A DNA stretch of 64,000 bases from Polyangia bacterium. Lineage in GTDB: Bacteria > Myxococcota_A > Polyangia > Nannocystales > Nannocystaceae. The number at the start of each line of letters is the position of its first letter. The first letter of the stretch is position 1. Under the pieces are notes generated by a model. The model made no database searches, had not been told where the DNA came from, and saw nothing but the letters and a program-made list of their open reading frames with translations. The stretch is from NCBI GenBank assembly GCA_030429545.1, contig JAUIFF010000003.1, positions 186,001 to 250,000 on the forward strand. Direction: 5' to 3'. This document shows positions 16,697-24,709 of this stretch, one piece after another. The position numbers and the translations under genes are program-made.

Positions 16697-16766
16697 ATCG
16701 CCCCCTCGCCGTGGGTTTGGAGCTGTCGCATCGGGTGGCTACAAAAATATGCATATAAAAGTTTGC

Positions 16767-17144
16767 CTAGGCCGACTCGACAACCACAGCTGTCCCATAG
16801 GCAAGAATCTCGGCTGCCCCAGCCATGACAGTGGAAGTCGTGATCCGCAAACCGACCACGGCATTTGCCCCCAGCGCCAGGGCCTCGGCCCGCATCCGGT
16901 CGAGCGACTGCTCGCGGCTTTGTGCCAGCATCTGCGTGTAGCTGCCAACCTCGCCACCCACGAGGTTGCGAAAGCTCGCCAAAAAGTCATGCCCGATGTT
17001 GCGGGTCCGCACGGTGTTGCCACGCACAAGCCCAAGCACTCGGACGATTCGCATGCCGGGCACAAGGTCCGTCGTGACCACCAACATCTCGCCCTGGGGG
17101 CGGTTTTTGAGGTCGGCTCCGTGGCGGACGGCGGGCAGGTTCAT
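16767..17144 (-). CDS. YbjQ/UPF0145 family protein
   Basis: The 125-residue product matches the YbjQ (UPF0145, putative heavy-metal-binding) fold. It has LVVTTDLVPGMRIVRVLGLVRGNTV, the central GGEVGSYTQMLAQSREQSLDRM, and the conserved GANAVVGLRITTSTV. Members form oligomers, often pentamers, in the cytoplasm; metal binding is only predicted. Its ATG overlaps the upstream stop by four bases (ATGA), so it is translationally coupled to the small membrane protein. Confidence 0.87.
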   Translation of the reverse strand: MNLPAVRHGADLKNRPQGEMLVVTTDLVPGMRIVRVLGLVRGNTVRTRNIGHDFLASFRNLVGGEVGSYTQMLAQSREQSLDRMRAEALALGANAVVGLRITTSTVMAGAAEILAYGTAVVVESA

Positions 17145-17560
17145 CGTTTGACTTTCCGGTAGGGGTCGTCGCGAAAGGTTTGCAGGCGCACGCGTACCAC
17201 CGACCAAATGGTCAGCGCAAGCCCGAGTAACACGATGACCGTTCCAGCGACGGGCGCGACAAACGTCAATGCCATCCCGCCGAAGGTCAGGGCCACACCT
17301 GCACCCTGCTCGACGCGGGCCAGGCGACCGTGCTCGACCTTGGCGATCTTTGCATCGGCATCGAGTCGCTGCAGCCAGGCCCCGCCCAGCCGCGCCTGCT
17401 CGGCCATTTTGTCGACTTCGCCAGCGAGTTCGGGGTGCTCTGCACAATAAAGTGCCAGTTCCTGACGCTCGGCTTCGGTGGCCGTGCCCAGGCCCTCGCG
17501 CTCGAGAAGTTCACGAACACGTCGGGTTTCTGGGCTATCCGCAGGGTCAACTATCGACAT
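17141..17560 (-). CDS. Small membrane protein with zinc-finger-like/anti-sigma-like N-terminus
   Basis: A 139-residue protein. The N-terminal half (ETRRVRELLEREGLGTATEAERQELALYCAEHPELAGEVDKM) is helical and acidic, like the cytoplasmic head of small anti-sigma-type proteins but without a Cys/His metal site. Two hydrophobic segments follow (about 92-108 and 110-128) and then a basic tail. The function is unknown. ATG 17560 is used rather than an upstream TTG. It forms an operon with the YbjQ-like gene (four-base overlap). Confidence 0.65.
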   Translation of the reverse strand: MSIVDPADSPETRRVRELLEREGLGTATEAERQELALYCAEHPELAGEVDKMAEQARLGGAWLQRLDADAKIAKVEHGRLARVEQGAGVALTFGGMALTFVAPVAGTVIVLLGLALTIWSVVRVRLQTFRDDPYRKVKR

Positions 17561-17614
17561 TGATTGTATCGACAAATAGGCCGAACCCGAACATCGGGCC
17601 CGGCCGTGATGGGA

Positions 17615-19600
17615 TTACATCTTGCTGGCAAATGCCCGAACTTGGTCGATCAACTGTTGACCGATCACGAACTCACCACCCGACTCCCCATTTTTGTGCA
17701 TGTGGAAGGTGATGTAGACATCGGCGAGGTTGGTGCCGACCGGCCCCGGGATTTTGTTGAGATCCTTGGCCGGCTCGGGGAAGCTCTTGAGCCACTCGAT
17801 TCCGGCGTGGATGTCGAGGGCGAAAAAGCCGGAGGCCTCGGGGGCGTTGCGCAGGATGGTGTCGAGCCCGGCGTCGCCCTTGAGCGAGTCCTTGCCGCGA
17901 CGGGCTGCGATCGCCCGCTTGATAATTGCATCTTCAACTTTTGGACCGACGGTGTTGACCACGTGGCCATCGAACTCGGCGCGGTCGATGGTGAGCTTGA
18001 GCCCGCCGAGCCATTTGTCGATCTCGGCCTGGTCGGAGGGGGAAATCTTCATCAGCCCCTTGGCCTTTTCGGTCGGCTCGATCACCCAGCGGTCGACGGT
18101 GACGCCATCGGCTGTGAGCGCACCGGTTTGGTACTTCCAGGTGACGTACTGCGAAAACTCAGGGCCGAGCACGGCTTCGGGGGTGAACGTTTGGGTCCAC
18201 TTTTTCCACAGGTCGTTGCCCGACTTACCAGGCATGAGCGCGGCGTCGACCACAATGCCGCCAACCCCTCCGGGCTGATGGACAAACGCAAACACCGACT
18301 CGCCGGTGTACAGCCCGCGGTGTTCCTGGACGTAGGTGTTGAGGGCGTTGACAGCCGTGGCCTTGTCGCCACCGGTGAGCCCGGCCCAGGCACCGCCGAG
18401 CATCTCAAACGCCTGCTTGACCTCGGGCATATCGACCGAGTTCGGGTCGCTGTTGCCCGCGATCATCATGATGGTGCCCTTGGGCATGCCTTCGAGCATG
18501 GCCTTTGAGACACTTCGGCCACCGTATTTGGCCGCTTCTTCGGCGGCCCGGGTGCCCGGCTTGGCGACCAGTGACATACCGAACCCGAGGCCCTTGGCCC
18601 CGACATCGCCGGTAAAGGTCATTTGCGAGTACTCGGCCAGGCGGTTGATGCTCTGTTTGGTCATGCCCTTTTGGGTCGACTGAATCGACTGCAAGGCGGC
18701 ATCGAGCTTGGGGTCGCCGGTCTTGGGAGCTTCGGCCGAGGCGGCCTCGATCAGCGCCAACAAACCGTCGAGCTCACTGCGGTAGCGCTCAAACGTGCTG
18801 CCGATCAACACGGCAAATTCAAAGTCGGCATTGAGATTGGCTGCGCGACCGACCATGTTGGTTTTGAGGTACCCCTTGGCCTTGTCGAACATGCCGTCGT
18901 CGAGGGTGATGGCAACGGCACCTTCGAGGTCGTCGAAATACACGACCTGGCCCTCAAACTTGTAGGCGGCAGCGTGCTTGCCCGCTTCAGCGGCGTTGTT
19001 CTTGCCGAGGTCCTGGATCAGTTGGTTGACCCCACCCTTGTAGCCGGCGATACAGGCCACGGCTTTTTGCTGATACACCTTTACGTCGCCAACGGCACAG
19101 CCAAACGGCTTGTCGAGTTCGATATTTTGGGCCAGGTTGCCGCGGGACTCCAGGGCCATCATCGCCATGCTGCGCAGGGTGCTTTCGTTAAGCATCCCTT
19201 CGACCATTGGCGTGCTCATGTAGCTGCGAATGTCAGCCAATAGCTTGGTGGCGTTGGGCACCATGAAGTGGCCCAAAACTTCGGTCGACGGCTCGAGCAA
19301 TTTGCCCGCAGCAAGCGGGGTTGCTGGCGCGGTGGCGACGACATTTTGTTGCCCCTGGTCTGTCGGGCTGGCAGTCTTGCCGCCAGCAGGTTGTTCACCC
19401 GCGTTGGCTGCGGTCTTGCTGTCGGCCGCGGCCGTGTCGTTTTGCGCCTCGGGTTTTTTCTCGCCAGTACAGGCGCCCATCGGCAGGATAAATGCTCCGA
19501 GCGAGAGGCAAGCAAACGCGTGCTTCCACCCCCGTGGGCGCGAACGATTGGAACGATCAAATTTGTTGAGCTGGTCGCGTTTCATGATCCGGTCGCCCAT
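17615..19600 (-). CDS. Large lipoprotein, function unknown
   Basis: A 661-residue predicted lipoprotein. After a long basic n-region the signal ends LPMGAC (Cys44). A Lys/Thr/Ala-rich linker runs to about 95. A long mixed alpha/beta body follows with no family I recognise; it contains LEPSTEVLGHFMVPN, two FxxPxGG-like loops and a GGEFVIG near the end. Similar proteins with a repeated two-lobe body are common in myxobacteria, which suggests an internal duplication, but I could not verify it by eye. The start could be ATG 19585, five codons later. It is monocistronic; the upstream 230 bases contain the palindrome copy TGCATTTGCA at 19773. Confidence 0.7.
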   Translation of the reverse strand: MGDRIMKRDQLNKFDRSNRSRPRGWKHAFACLSLGAFILPMGACTGEKKPEAQNDTAAADSKTAANAGEQPAGGKTASPTDQGQQNVVATAPATPLAAGKLLEPSTEVLGHFMVPNATKLLADIRSYMSTPMVEGMLNESTLRSMAMMALESRGNLAQNIELDKPFGCAVGDVKVYQQKAVACIAGYKGGVNQLIQDLGKNNAAEAGKHAAAYKFEGQVVYFDDLEGAVAITLDDGMFDKAKGYLKTNMVGRAANLNADFEFAVLIGSTFERYRSELDGLLALIEAASAEAPKTGDPKLDAALQSIQSTQKGMTKQSINRLAEYSQMTFTGDVGAKGLGFGMSLVAKPGTRAAEEAAKYGGRSVSKAMLEGMPKGTIMMIAGNSDPNSVDMPEVKQAFEMLGGAWAGLTGGDKATAVNALNTYVQEHRGLYTGESVFAFVHQPGGVGGIVVDAALMPGKSGNDLWKKWTQTFTPEAVLGPEFSQYVTWKYQTGALTADGVTVDRWVIEPTEKAKGLMKISPSDQAEIDKWLGGLKLTIDRAEFDGHVVNTVGPKVEDAIIKRAIAARRGKDSLKGDAGLDTILRNAPEASGFFALDIHAGIEWLKSFPEPAKDLNKIPGPVGTNLADVYITFHMHKNGESGGEFVIGQQLIDQVRAFASKM

Positions 19601-19829
19601 GCTACTGCAATCCGCGACGATTTACTCCACAGGTGGAGGTGTCCCCCCTCGGGGGCCGTGGCACCCAGCCTGGGCAGTCATCGGTATTTCGCTAGGCTTC
19701 GCTGGCAAACCGAGTTTTGGTGGCAGCAAAGTGTGCGGAAATACAAGTATCCCGGCCAACTCGAATTTCGTGTGCATTTGCAATCCAAGCGCACAAATCA
19801 GACAGGCTGTCGTGTAGCATGACGCCGTC

Positions 19830-20657
19830 ATGCGCCGCTCCGATTCGCTAATTGCCCAGCTCACCGCGCGCCTGACCTCCCCCGAAGTAGCTGAACTCGT
19901 CGAGCGCATTCCCAAGCCGGTCGGCAGTTTTGGTTACGACCCGTGGGGCTACCACGCCGACTCCCTCGGAGCCGCGATTTCGGTGTTTAAGTGGCTCTAC
20001 GACCACTATTTTAGGGTGCAGGCGATCGGTTTGGAGCACGTGCCGAAGACCGGCCGGGTGTTGCTCATCGCCAATCACAGTGGACAGCTTCCGCTCGATG
20101 GTGTGCTGATTGGGATCGCACTGGCGACCAATCCCCACGGCCCCCGGGCCCCGCGGGCGATGGTCGAGCGGTTTTTGCCAACCGTGCCCTGGGTCGGCAA
20201 CCTGCTCAACCGTTGGGGAGCCGTGCTCGGCGACCCGCAAAACTGCATCAAGATGCTCGAGCGCGACGAGCCGGTGATCGTGTTTCCCGAGGGGGTCCGC
20301 GGCTCGGGCAAACCGTTTGCCGAGCGTTACCGGCTCAAGCGCTTTGGCAGCGGATTCGTGCACATGGCGATGCGGACAGGTGCACCGATCGTCCCGGTGG
20401 GAGTTGTCGGCTGCGAAGAGACCATGCCTTCGTTTGGCAACCTCAAGCCCGTGGCCCGGCTGCTCGGCCTGCCGTACTTGCCAATGATGGTCCCCGTTCC
20501 CCTCCCCGCCCGGGTTTCACTGCATTTTGGCGAACCTATCGTATTTGCCGACGATGCCAAAAGTGAGCGGGAGATCGATGAGCGGGCGGCCCTGGTGAAA
20601 CGCAGTGTCCGCGACCTGATCGATCGTGGTCTGTCCGAACGGACATCTATTTTTTAG
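19830..20657 (+). CDS. 1-acylglycerol-3-phosphate acyltransferase-like protein (PlsC superfamily)
   Basis: A 275-residue acyltransferase. It contains the catalytic block in its NHSGQLPLDG variant, a substrate-binding FPEGVRG with GSGKPF, and PIVPVGVVGCEET. A conserved Phe/Trp-rich segment (FKWLYDHYFRVQAIGLEHVP) precedes the active site. It should transfer acyl groups to a lysophospholipid or related acceptor at the membrane. Its stop is six bases from the start of the epimerase gene, and the ribosome-binding site of that gene overlaps the stop, so the two form an operon. The pairing of this acyltransferase type with an NAD-dependent epimerase also occurs elsewhere in bacteria. Confidence 0.88.
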   Translation: MRRSDSLIAQLTARLTSPEVAELVERIPKPVGSFGYDPWGYHADSLGAAISVFKWLYDHYFRVQAIGLEHVPKTGRVLLIANHSGQLPLDGVLIGIALATNPHGPRAPRAMVERFLPTVPWVGNLLNRWGAVLGDPQNCIKMLERDEPVIVFPEGVRGSGKPFAERYRLKRFGSGFVHMAMRTGAPIVPVGVVGCEETMPSFGNLKPVARLLGLPYLPMMVPVPLPARVSLHFGEPIVFADDAKSEREIDERAALVKRSVRDLIDRGLSERTSIF

Positions 20658-20663
20658 GAGCGA

Positions 20664-21626
20664 GTGGTGCCAGCGCAGGACGCAACGAAACCCACGATTT
20701 TGGTGACCGGGGCCTGCGGAGCCCTGGCCCGCCTGGTCATCGCGCGGTTGCATAGTCAAGCAAATCTCGTGGCTGTCGACTTCCGCCGCAAGCCCGACTT
20801 TCCCGCGTTTACGGCCGCCCAGATTCCGGCCTATAAGGTCGACTTTAACCGGCGCTGGAGCGAGGACCTGTTTCGCCGACACCCGATCTCCGGGGTGATC
20901 CACCTAGGCCGCCTCACCCCCACGCGCAGCTCGAAAAACCGCCGCTACCACGCCAATATTTTGGGCACACAAAAGCTCTACGGGCTGTGTGCCAAATACG
21001 AGGTCAGCCGGATCGTCGTGATGTCGACCTACTATGTCTACGGGGCCAGCCCGTACAACCCGGCGCTGCTCAGCGAACGCGCACCACTCAAGGCCGCCGA
21101 GCTGACCCATGAGCTGGTCAACTCGGTCGAGCTCGAAAACCTCACGCAGATTTTCTTGTGGCGACGCCCTGAGCTCGGGATCACGATTTTGCGGCCGTGC
21201 AACATCATCGGGCCCGGGGTCCGCAACACCATCAGCCGGCTGTTGTCCCAGCGCTACGCCCCGTGTCTGGCCGGGTTTTCGCCGATGATGCAGTTTATCC
21301 ATGTCGACGATATGGCCGACGCGATCGTCACGGCCTACCACCAGCAACACCGCGGAATTTTCAACGTCGCGCCCGACGACTTCATCGGGTTTCACGACGC
21401 CCTGAGGGCCTGCGGGGCCACTCCCGTGCCGCTGCCATCGATCCCGCCAATGCTGCCGCAACTGTTGAGCCACCTGCTCGAAAATCGGGGGTTTCCCCGG
21501 CACCTGGTGAACTATTTTAAGTATCCGGTCATCATCGACGGCAAGCTGTTTCGCCAGACGTTTGGGTTTCGCGAGAGTCGACCGATCGCCGAGGCGTTTG
21601 CCTATTACCGGGCGTTACCGCGATAG
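20664..21626 (+). CDS. NAD(P)-dependent epimerase/dehydratase
   Basis: A 320-residue extended short-chain dehydrogenase. The dinucleotide loop is TILVTGACGALA, and an acidic residue in LVAVDFRRKP suggests the cofactor specificity. The catalytic region has MSTYYVYGASP in place of the usual YxxxK, so catalysis may be altered or lost; GITILRPCNIIGPG and FIHVDDMADAIV are standard. The substrate is probably a nucleotide sugar or lipid-linked group, judged only from the acyltransferase partner. GTG 20664 (or the GTG at 20667) follows an AGGAG at 20656-20660. Confidence 0.82.
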   Translation: MVPAQDATKPTILVTGACGALARLVIARLHSQANLVAVDFRRKPDFPAFTAAQIPAYKVDFNRRWSEDLFRRHPISGVIHLGRLTPTRSSKNRRYHANILGTQKLYGLCAKYEVSRIVVMSTYYVYGASPYNPALLSERAPLKAAELTHELVNSVELENLTQIFLWRRPELGITILRPCNIIGPGVRNTISRLLSQRYAPCLAGFSPMMQFIHVDDMADAIVTAYHQQHRGIFNVAPDDFIGFHDALRACGATPVPLPSIPPMLPQLLSHLLENRGFPRHLVNYFKYPVIIDGKLFRQTFGFRESRPIAEAFAYYRALPR

Positions 21627-21726
21627 CCGCCAAATCGCTTGTATCGGCAATGTGTGTCGGCTCGCATCCAGTGGTCCGGCGAACTTGTGACGCGGCCTGC
21701 TGTCTGCGGCACAATCTCGCCCGATC

Positions 21727-22239
21727 ATGCAGCTTTCCAAGTTTTCCCCACTTGCTTTCCTTTTGACTGGCATGCTCGCGTTCACCGGCTGTGATGACGG
21801 CGACGGCGGTTCCGATACCGACACCCACGAGTCTGATACCCACAGCCACGAAAGCGATACCGAAAGCCACGAGACCGAGACGGGCTCAGAGACCGATGGC
21901 ACGGATACCGCGGCACCTTCGGTCGATTACGACGCCGATATCCAGCCGATCTGGACCGCGAGCTGCTCCTGCCACATCTCCGGCGGCGACGGCACCATGT
22001 CGGCACCATACCTCACGCTCAACGATGGCATGTCGCTCGACGAACTCGTCGCTGTCGACTCGACCCAGCTCGCCGGCATGGCCCGTGTGACAGCTGGCGA
22101 CCCGAGCAACAGCTACCTGTGGCTCAAACTCAACAACATCCACCTCGACGCCGGCGGTTCGGGCAATGTCATGCCCCCGGCCGGGATGCTCGCCCAGGAC
22201 GACCTCGACAAGATCGAAGCCTGGATCAACTCGCTGTAA
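21727..22239 (+). CDS. Lipoprotein with degenerate cytochrome-like motif (CSCH)
   Basis: A 170-residue lipoprotein with signal MLAFTGC (Cys22) and a His/Ser/Asp/Thr linker made of HESDT units. The C-terminal domain resembles the cytochrome-c-like modules found beside copper monooxygenase genes in myxobacteria (DADIQPIWTASCSCHISGG, later GDPSNSYLWLKL, MPPAGMLAQDDLDKIEAWI). The usual CXXCH heme motif is replaced by CSCH, with one residue between the Cys, so classical heme attachment is unlikely. It could still bind a metal. It is likely in one functional pair with the next gene. Confidence 0.75.
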   Translation: MQLSKFSPLAFLLTGMLAFTGCDDGDGGSDTDTHESDTHSHESDTESHETETGSETDGTDTAAPSVDYDADIQPIWTASCSCHISGGDGTMSAPYLTLNDGMSLDELVAVDSTQLAGMARVTAGDPSNSYLWLKLNNIHLDAGGSGNVMPPAGMLAQDDLDKIEAWINSL

Positions 22240-22301
22240 GCGACTGCGGGCACGAAAACACCCGCGCTTCACAGGCTCATGTTCCCGTCGTATCGTGGGG
22301 C

Positions 22302-23402
22302 ATGAGCCGTTTACTTGGTTTAGTGTGCGCGGGTGGCTTGTTGCTCGCGGGTTGTGCCGACCGCGATCTTTCGGGGCAGACCGACAGCGACGATTCTGAT
22401 ACCAGCGACACGCAGTCGACTGCAGCCGAAAGCGACTCGGACCCGACCGTTGATCCAACCGGTGATCCGAGCGTCGACCCAACCAGCGATCCGACGGACC
22501 CGACGGACCCGACGGACCCGACGGTCGACCCGACGGACCCAACGGGTGACCCCACCGAAGGCCCGGTCGTCGATGGCGTGTGGGAGCTGCGGATGCCCGA
22601 CTACTCGCCCCCGCAGGTTCAAACCTGGTACTCGTGCTACGCGTTTAACATCCCGGTCGAGCAGGCCCTGCACATCACTGGCTTTCGCCCACAGGTCGAC
22701 GACCCGCACATCCATCACTACGTGGTCGGGGTTTACGACACCCCGCAAAACCTCGACCCCAATGCATTTTGTGGGCAGTGGGTCGAGGACATGATCTGGG
22801 GTTGGGCCCCCGGTGGCGAAGAGCTCAACTTGCCACCCGATGTCGGCTTTCGCGTAGGTGACAGCGGCACGGTTACGTTTGTCGTGCAGATCCACTACAA
22901 CAATCCGCTGCAGGAGCCATTTGTCGACAACGACGGATTTGACGTGTTCTACACCTCCAACCTGCGCCCCAACGAGGCCGGGATTTTACGGATTGGCGAC
23001 ATCTTTGGCATCAACATTCCCGCTGGCGAGCCCGCCCACGAGCACATCGCCACCTGTCCGTCGTGGGCGACACAAAATGCCCTCAAAAACGACATCAACG
23101 TCGTCGGCACTTGGTTGCATGCACATGAAATCGGTAGCCGGCTGTGGACCGAGGTCTACCGCGACGGCAACATGGTCGGCGAGCTCGGGCGCGAGGATCC
23201 GTTCTTCTTTGACTACCAGACGTTCAAGCCCCAATCGGCGGTGATCAAGCCTGGCGATGAACTGCGGACCCACTGTGTCTACGACGCCTCGGGCCGCGAC
23301 TTCCCGACCTCGGGCGGCGAGGGAACCGATGACGAGATGTGCATCAACTTCCTCCTGTACTACCCGCACGATCCGAGCCTTGTCAGCTGCGGTGCGCTGT
23401 AG
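22302..23402 (+). CDS. Copper type II ascorbate-dependent monooxygenase-like lipoprotein
   Basis: A 366-residue lipoprotein (signal LLLAGC, Cys18) with a DPT-repeat linker (about 47-86). The catalytic part resembles the PHM/DBH copper hydroxylase fold. It has HIHH (136-139) for the first copper, HYN (H198), WLHAHEIG (H273, H275) and the axial Met in DDEMC (M346) for the second copper. It should hydroxylate a C-H bond in the periplasm or at the outer membrane with an external reductant. The cytochrome-like lipoprotein just upstream could be that reductant or a relic of it. ATG 22302 starts a clean lipoprotein signal. Confidence 0.85.
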   Translation: MSRLLGLVCAGGLLLAGCADRDLSGQTDSDDSDTSDTQSTAAESDSDPTVDPTGDPSVDPTSDPTDPTDPTDPTVDPTDPTGDPTEGPVVDGVWELRMPDYSPPQVQTWYSCYAFNIPVEQALHITGFRPQVDDPHIHHYVVGVYDTPQNLDPNAFCGQWVEDMIWGWAPGGEELNLPPDVGFRVGDSGTVTFVVQIHYNNPLQEPFVDNDGFDVFYTSNLRPNEAGILRIGDIFGINIPAGEPAHEHIATCPSWATQNALKNDINVVGTWLHAHEIGSRLWTEVYRDGNMVGELGREDPFFFDYQTFKPQSAVIKPGDELRTHCVYDASGRDFPTSGGEGTDDEMCINFLLYYPHDPSLVSCGAL

Positions 23403-23414
23403 ATCGGCCAACCC

Positions 23415-24548
23415 ATGCGAATCCATGTAGACACATTGATTCGCACGACCACAGTGGTTGTTGGACTCACCTGCCTGGGCTCGGCACCCTCGGCCCAGGC
23501 TGGTGATGGACCACGCCCACGCACCCCTGCCGAGTTTCCCGAGCCTGCCTGTATGACGGTGGTCGACCGCAGTAGCGACCCGACTTTTGCCGTGACCTAC
23601 ACAGTCGCGCTCGACGAACCCGAGCCGACGCCCGACGAGGTCCCAGACGGGCGACGACTCCAATTTTTGGCCTTTGAGCCCCCGTTTCGCACCCTGCCCC
23701 TGTGGATCACCACCGAGGATGTTGTCGCCGCCGAAGCGGTCGGCCTGGTCGATGCCAGCAAGATTCCCGACCGCGAAATCCTGGCCAACAGTTCCGACTG
23801 GCCAGCCGATGCGTGGGCCCGCATCACGCCCGACGACGCGCGAATCCCAATTTCGCAGGCCGAGGCCGAAAAAGGTGTCGTTTGGGACACCTCTCTGGTC
23901 GCCCCCGGTACCTACGTGATCTCCGGCTATACCTGGGATCCGGCGTTTAACCACCACAGCCTGCGCTGGGGGGCCATCAAGGTCGTCGACAACCTCGTCG
24001 AGCCGGCCGCCAACCTGCCAAGTGTGTTTTTGCCTCCGGCCGCGGTCGATGTCGTGACCGCTGGCAACGAAATCATGCTCGAGGGTTGTGGCGACGCCCT
24101 CGACGGCAGCGTCTTACAACTGAGTTGGGCCGAAGTTGACTATGCAAATGAACCGACCTGGAACCCCGTCGACGGGGCCTTCCCCCTCGAGTCAGGCGCG
24201 TTTGTCATCCCATTTGTTCCGCCCACGCCCGCAAAAGATGCCATCAATTTTGCGGTTTGGCTGCGGATCGAACTCGAAGATCCCCTCGGGCGCCGGGCGA
24301 TTGCCGAGTCGCCAAACTCGTTTTTGATCCTGCCCGGCCAAACCGAGTCGACGGACACAACCGGCGGCTCGACAACGACTGCCGACACCGAGACAACCGA
24401 AACAACCGGGACCCAAGGCGAAACCGGGGGGTGCAATTGCCAAACCGGCAACCCGAGCAACCCATGGCAATGGCTATTTGTCCTCGTGATTATCGGCTGT
24501 ACACGCAATAGGCGCGCGCGAGCTCGACCGATGTGCACCGACACGTAG
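23415..24548 (+). CDS. Secreted protein with MYXO-CTERM-like anchor
   Basis: A 377-residue exported protein (signal peptide about 1-29, ending PSAQAGD). Two beta-sandwich-like halves of unknown family (about 45-190 and 195-310) precede a Thr/Gly linker. The C-terminus has the sorting-type arrangement: GCNC, a hydrophobic segment (WQWLFVLVIIG), then RNRRARAR. The copper monooxygenase gene ends 12 bases upstream, so co-transcription is likely. The palindrome variant TGTAGACACA (23426-23435) overlaps codons 4-7. Confidence 0.75.
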   Translation: MRIHVDTLIRTTTVVVGLTCLGSAPSAQAGDGPRPRTPAEFPEPACMTVVDRSSDPTFAVTYTVALDEPEPTPDEVPDGRRLQFLAFEPPFRTLPLWITTEDVVAAEAVGLVDASKIPDREILANSSDWPADAWARITPDDARIPISQAEAEKGVVWDTSLVAPGTYVISGYTWDPAFNHHSLRWGAIKVVDNLVEPAANLPSVFLPPAAVDVVTAGNEIMLEGCGDALDGSVLQLSWAEVDYANEPTWNPVDGAFPLESGAFVIPFVPPTPAKDAINFAVWLRIELEDPLGRRAIAESPNSFLILPGQTESTDTTGGSTTTADTETTETTGTQGETGGCNCQTGNPSNPWQWLFVLVIIGCTRNRRARARPMCTDT

Positions 24549-24709
24549 CACTTCGCCCCAAACGTCTGGTGAGGTCCGCTATGCGCACAGTTGCGCGTAT
24601 GCCCTGTTCGACAGGTCTATGGGGTCACCACACAGTGATTTCGCTTCGGCTCCCACGGGGTACCGACCGTGTGGTCGACCGCAGGTGTCGTTTTGTATGA
24701 TGCCTCTAC
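24549..24709. other. Intergenic region, nothing recognised
   Basis: This 161-base gap holds no gene, terminator or clear promoter that I can support. A near copy of the recurrent palindrome, TGCCTCTACA, ends at 24710, the first base of the next start codon. Confidence 0.3.

Noticed and set aside
22441-22555. DPT repeat as a mobile or CRISPR-like repeat
   Set aside because: It is a coding linker in a lipoprotein with variable units. No spacer structure is present.
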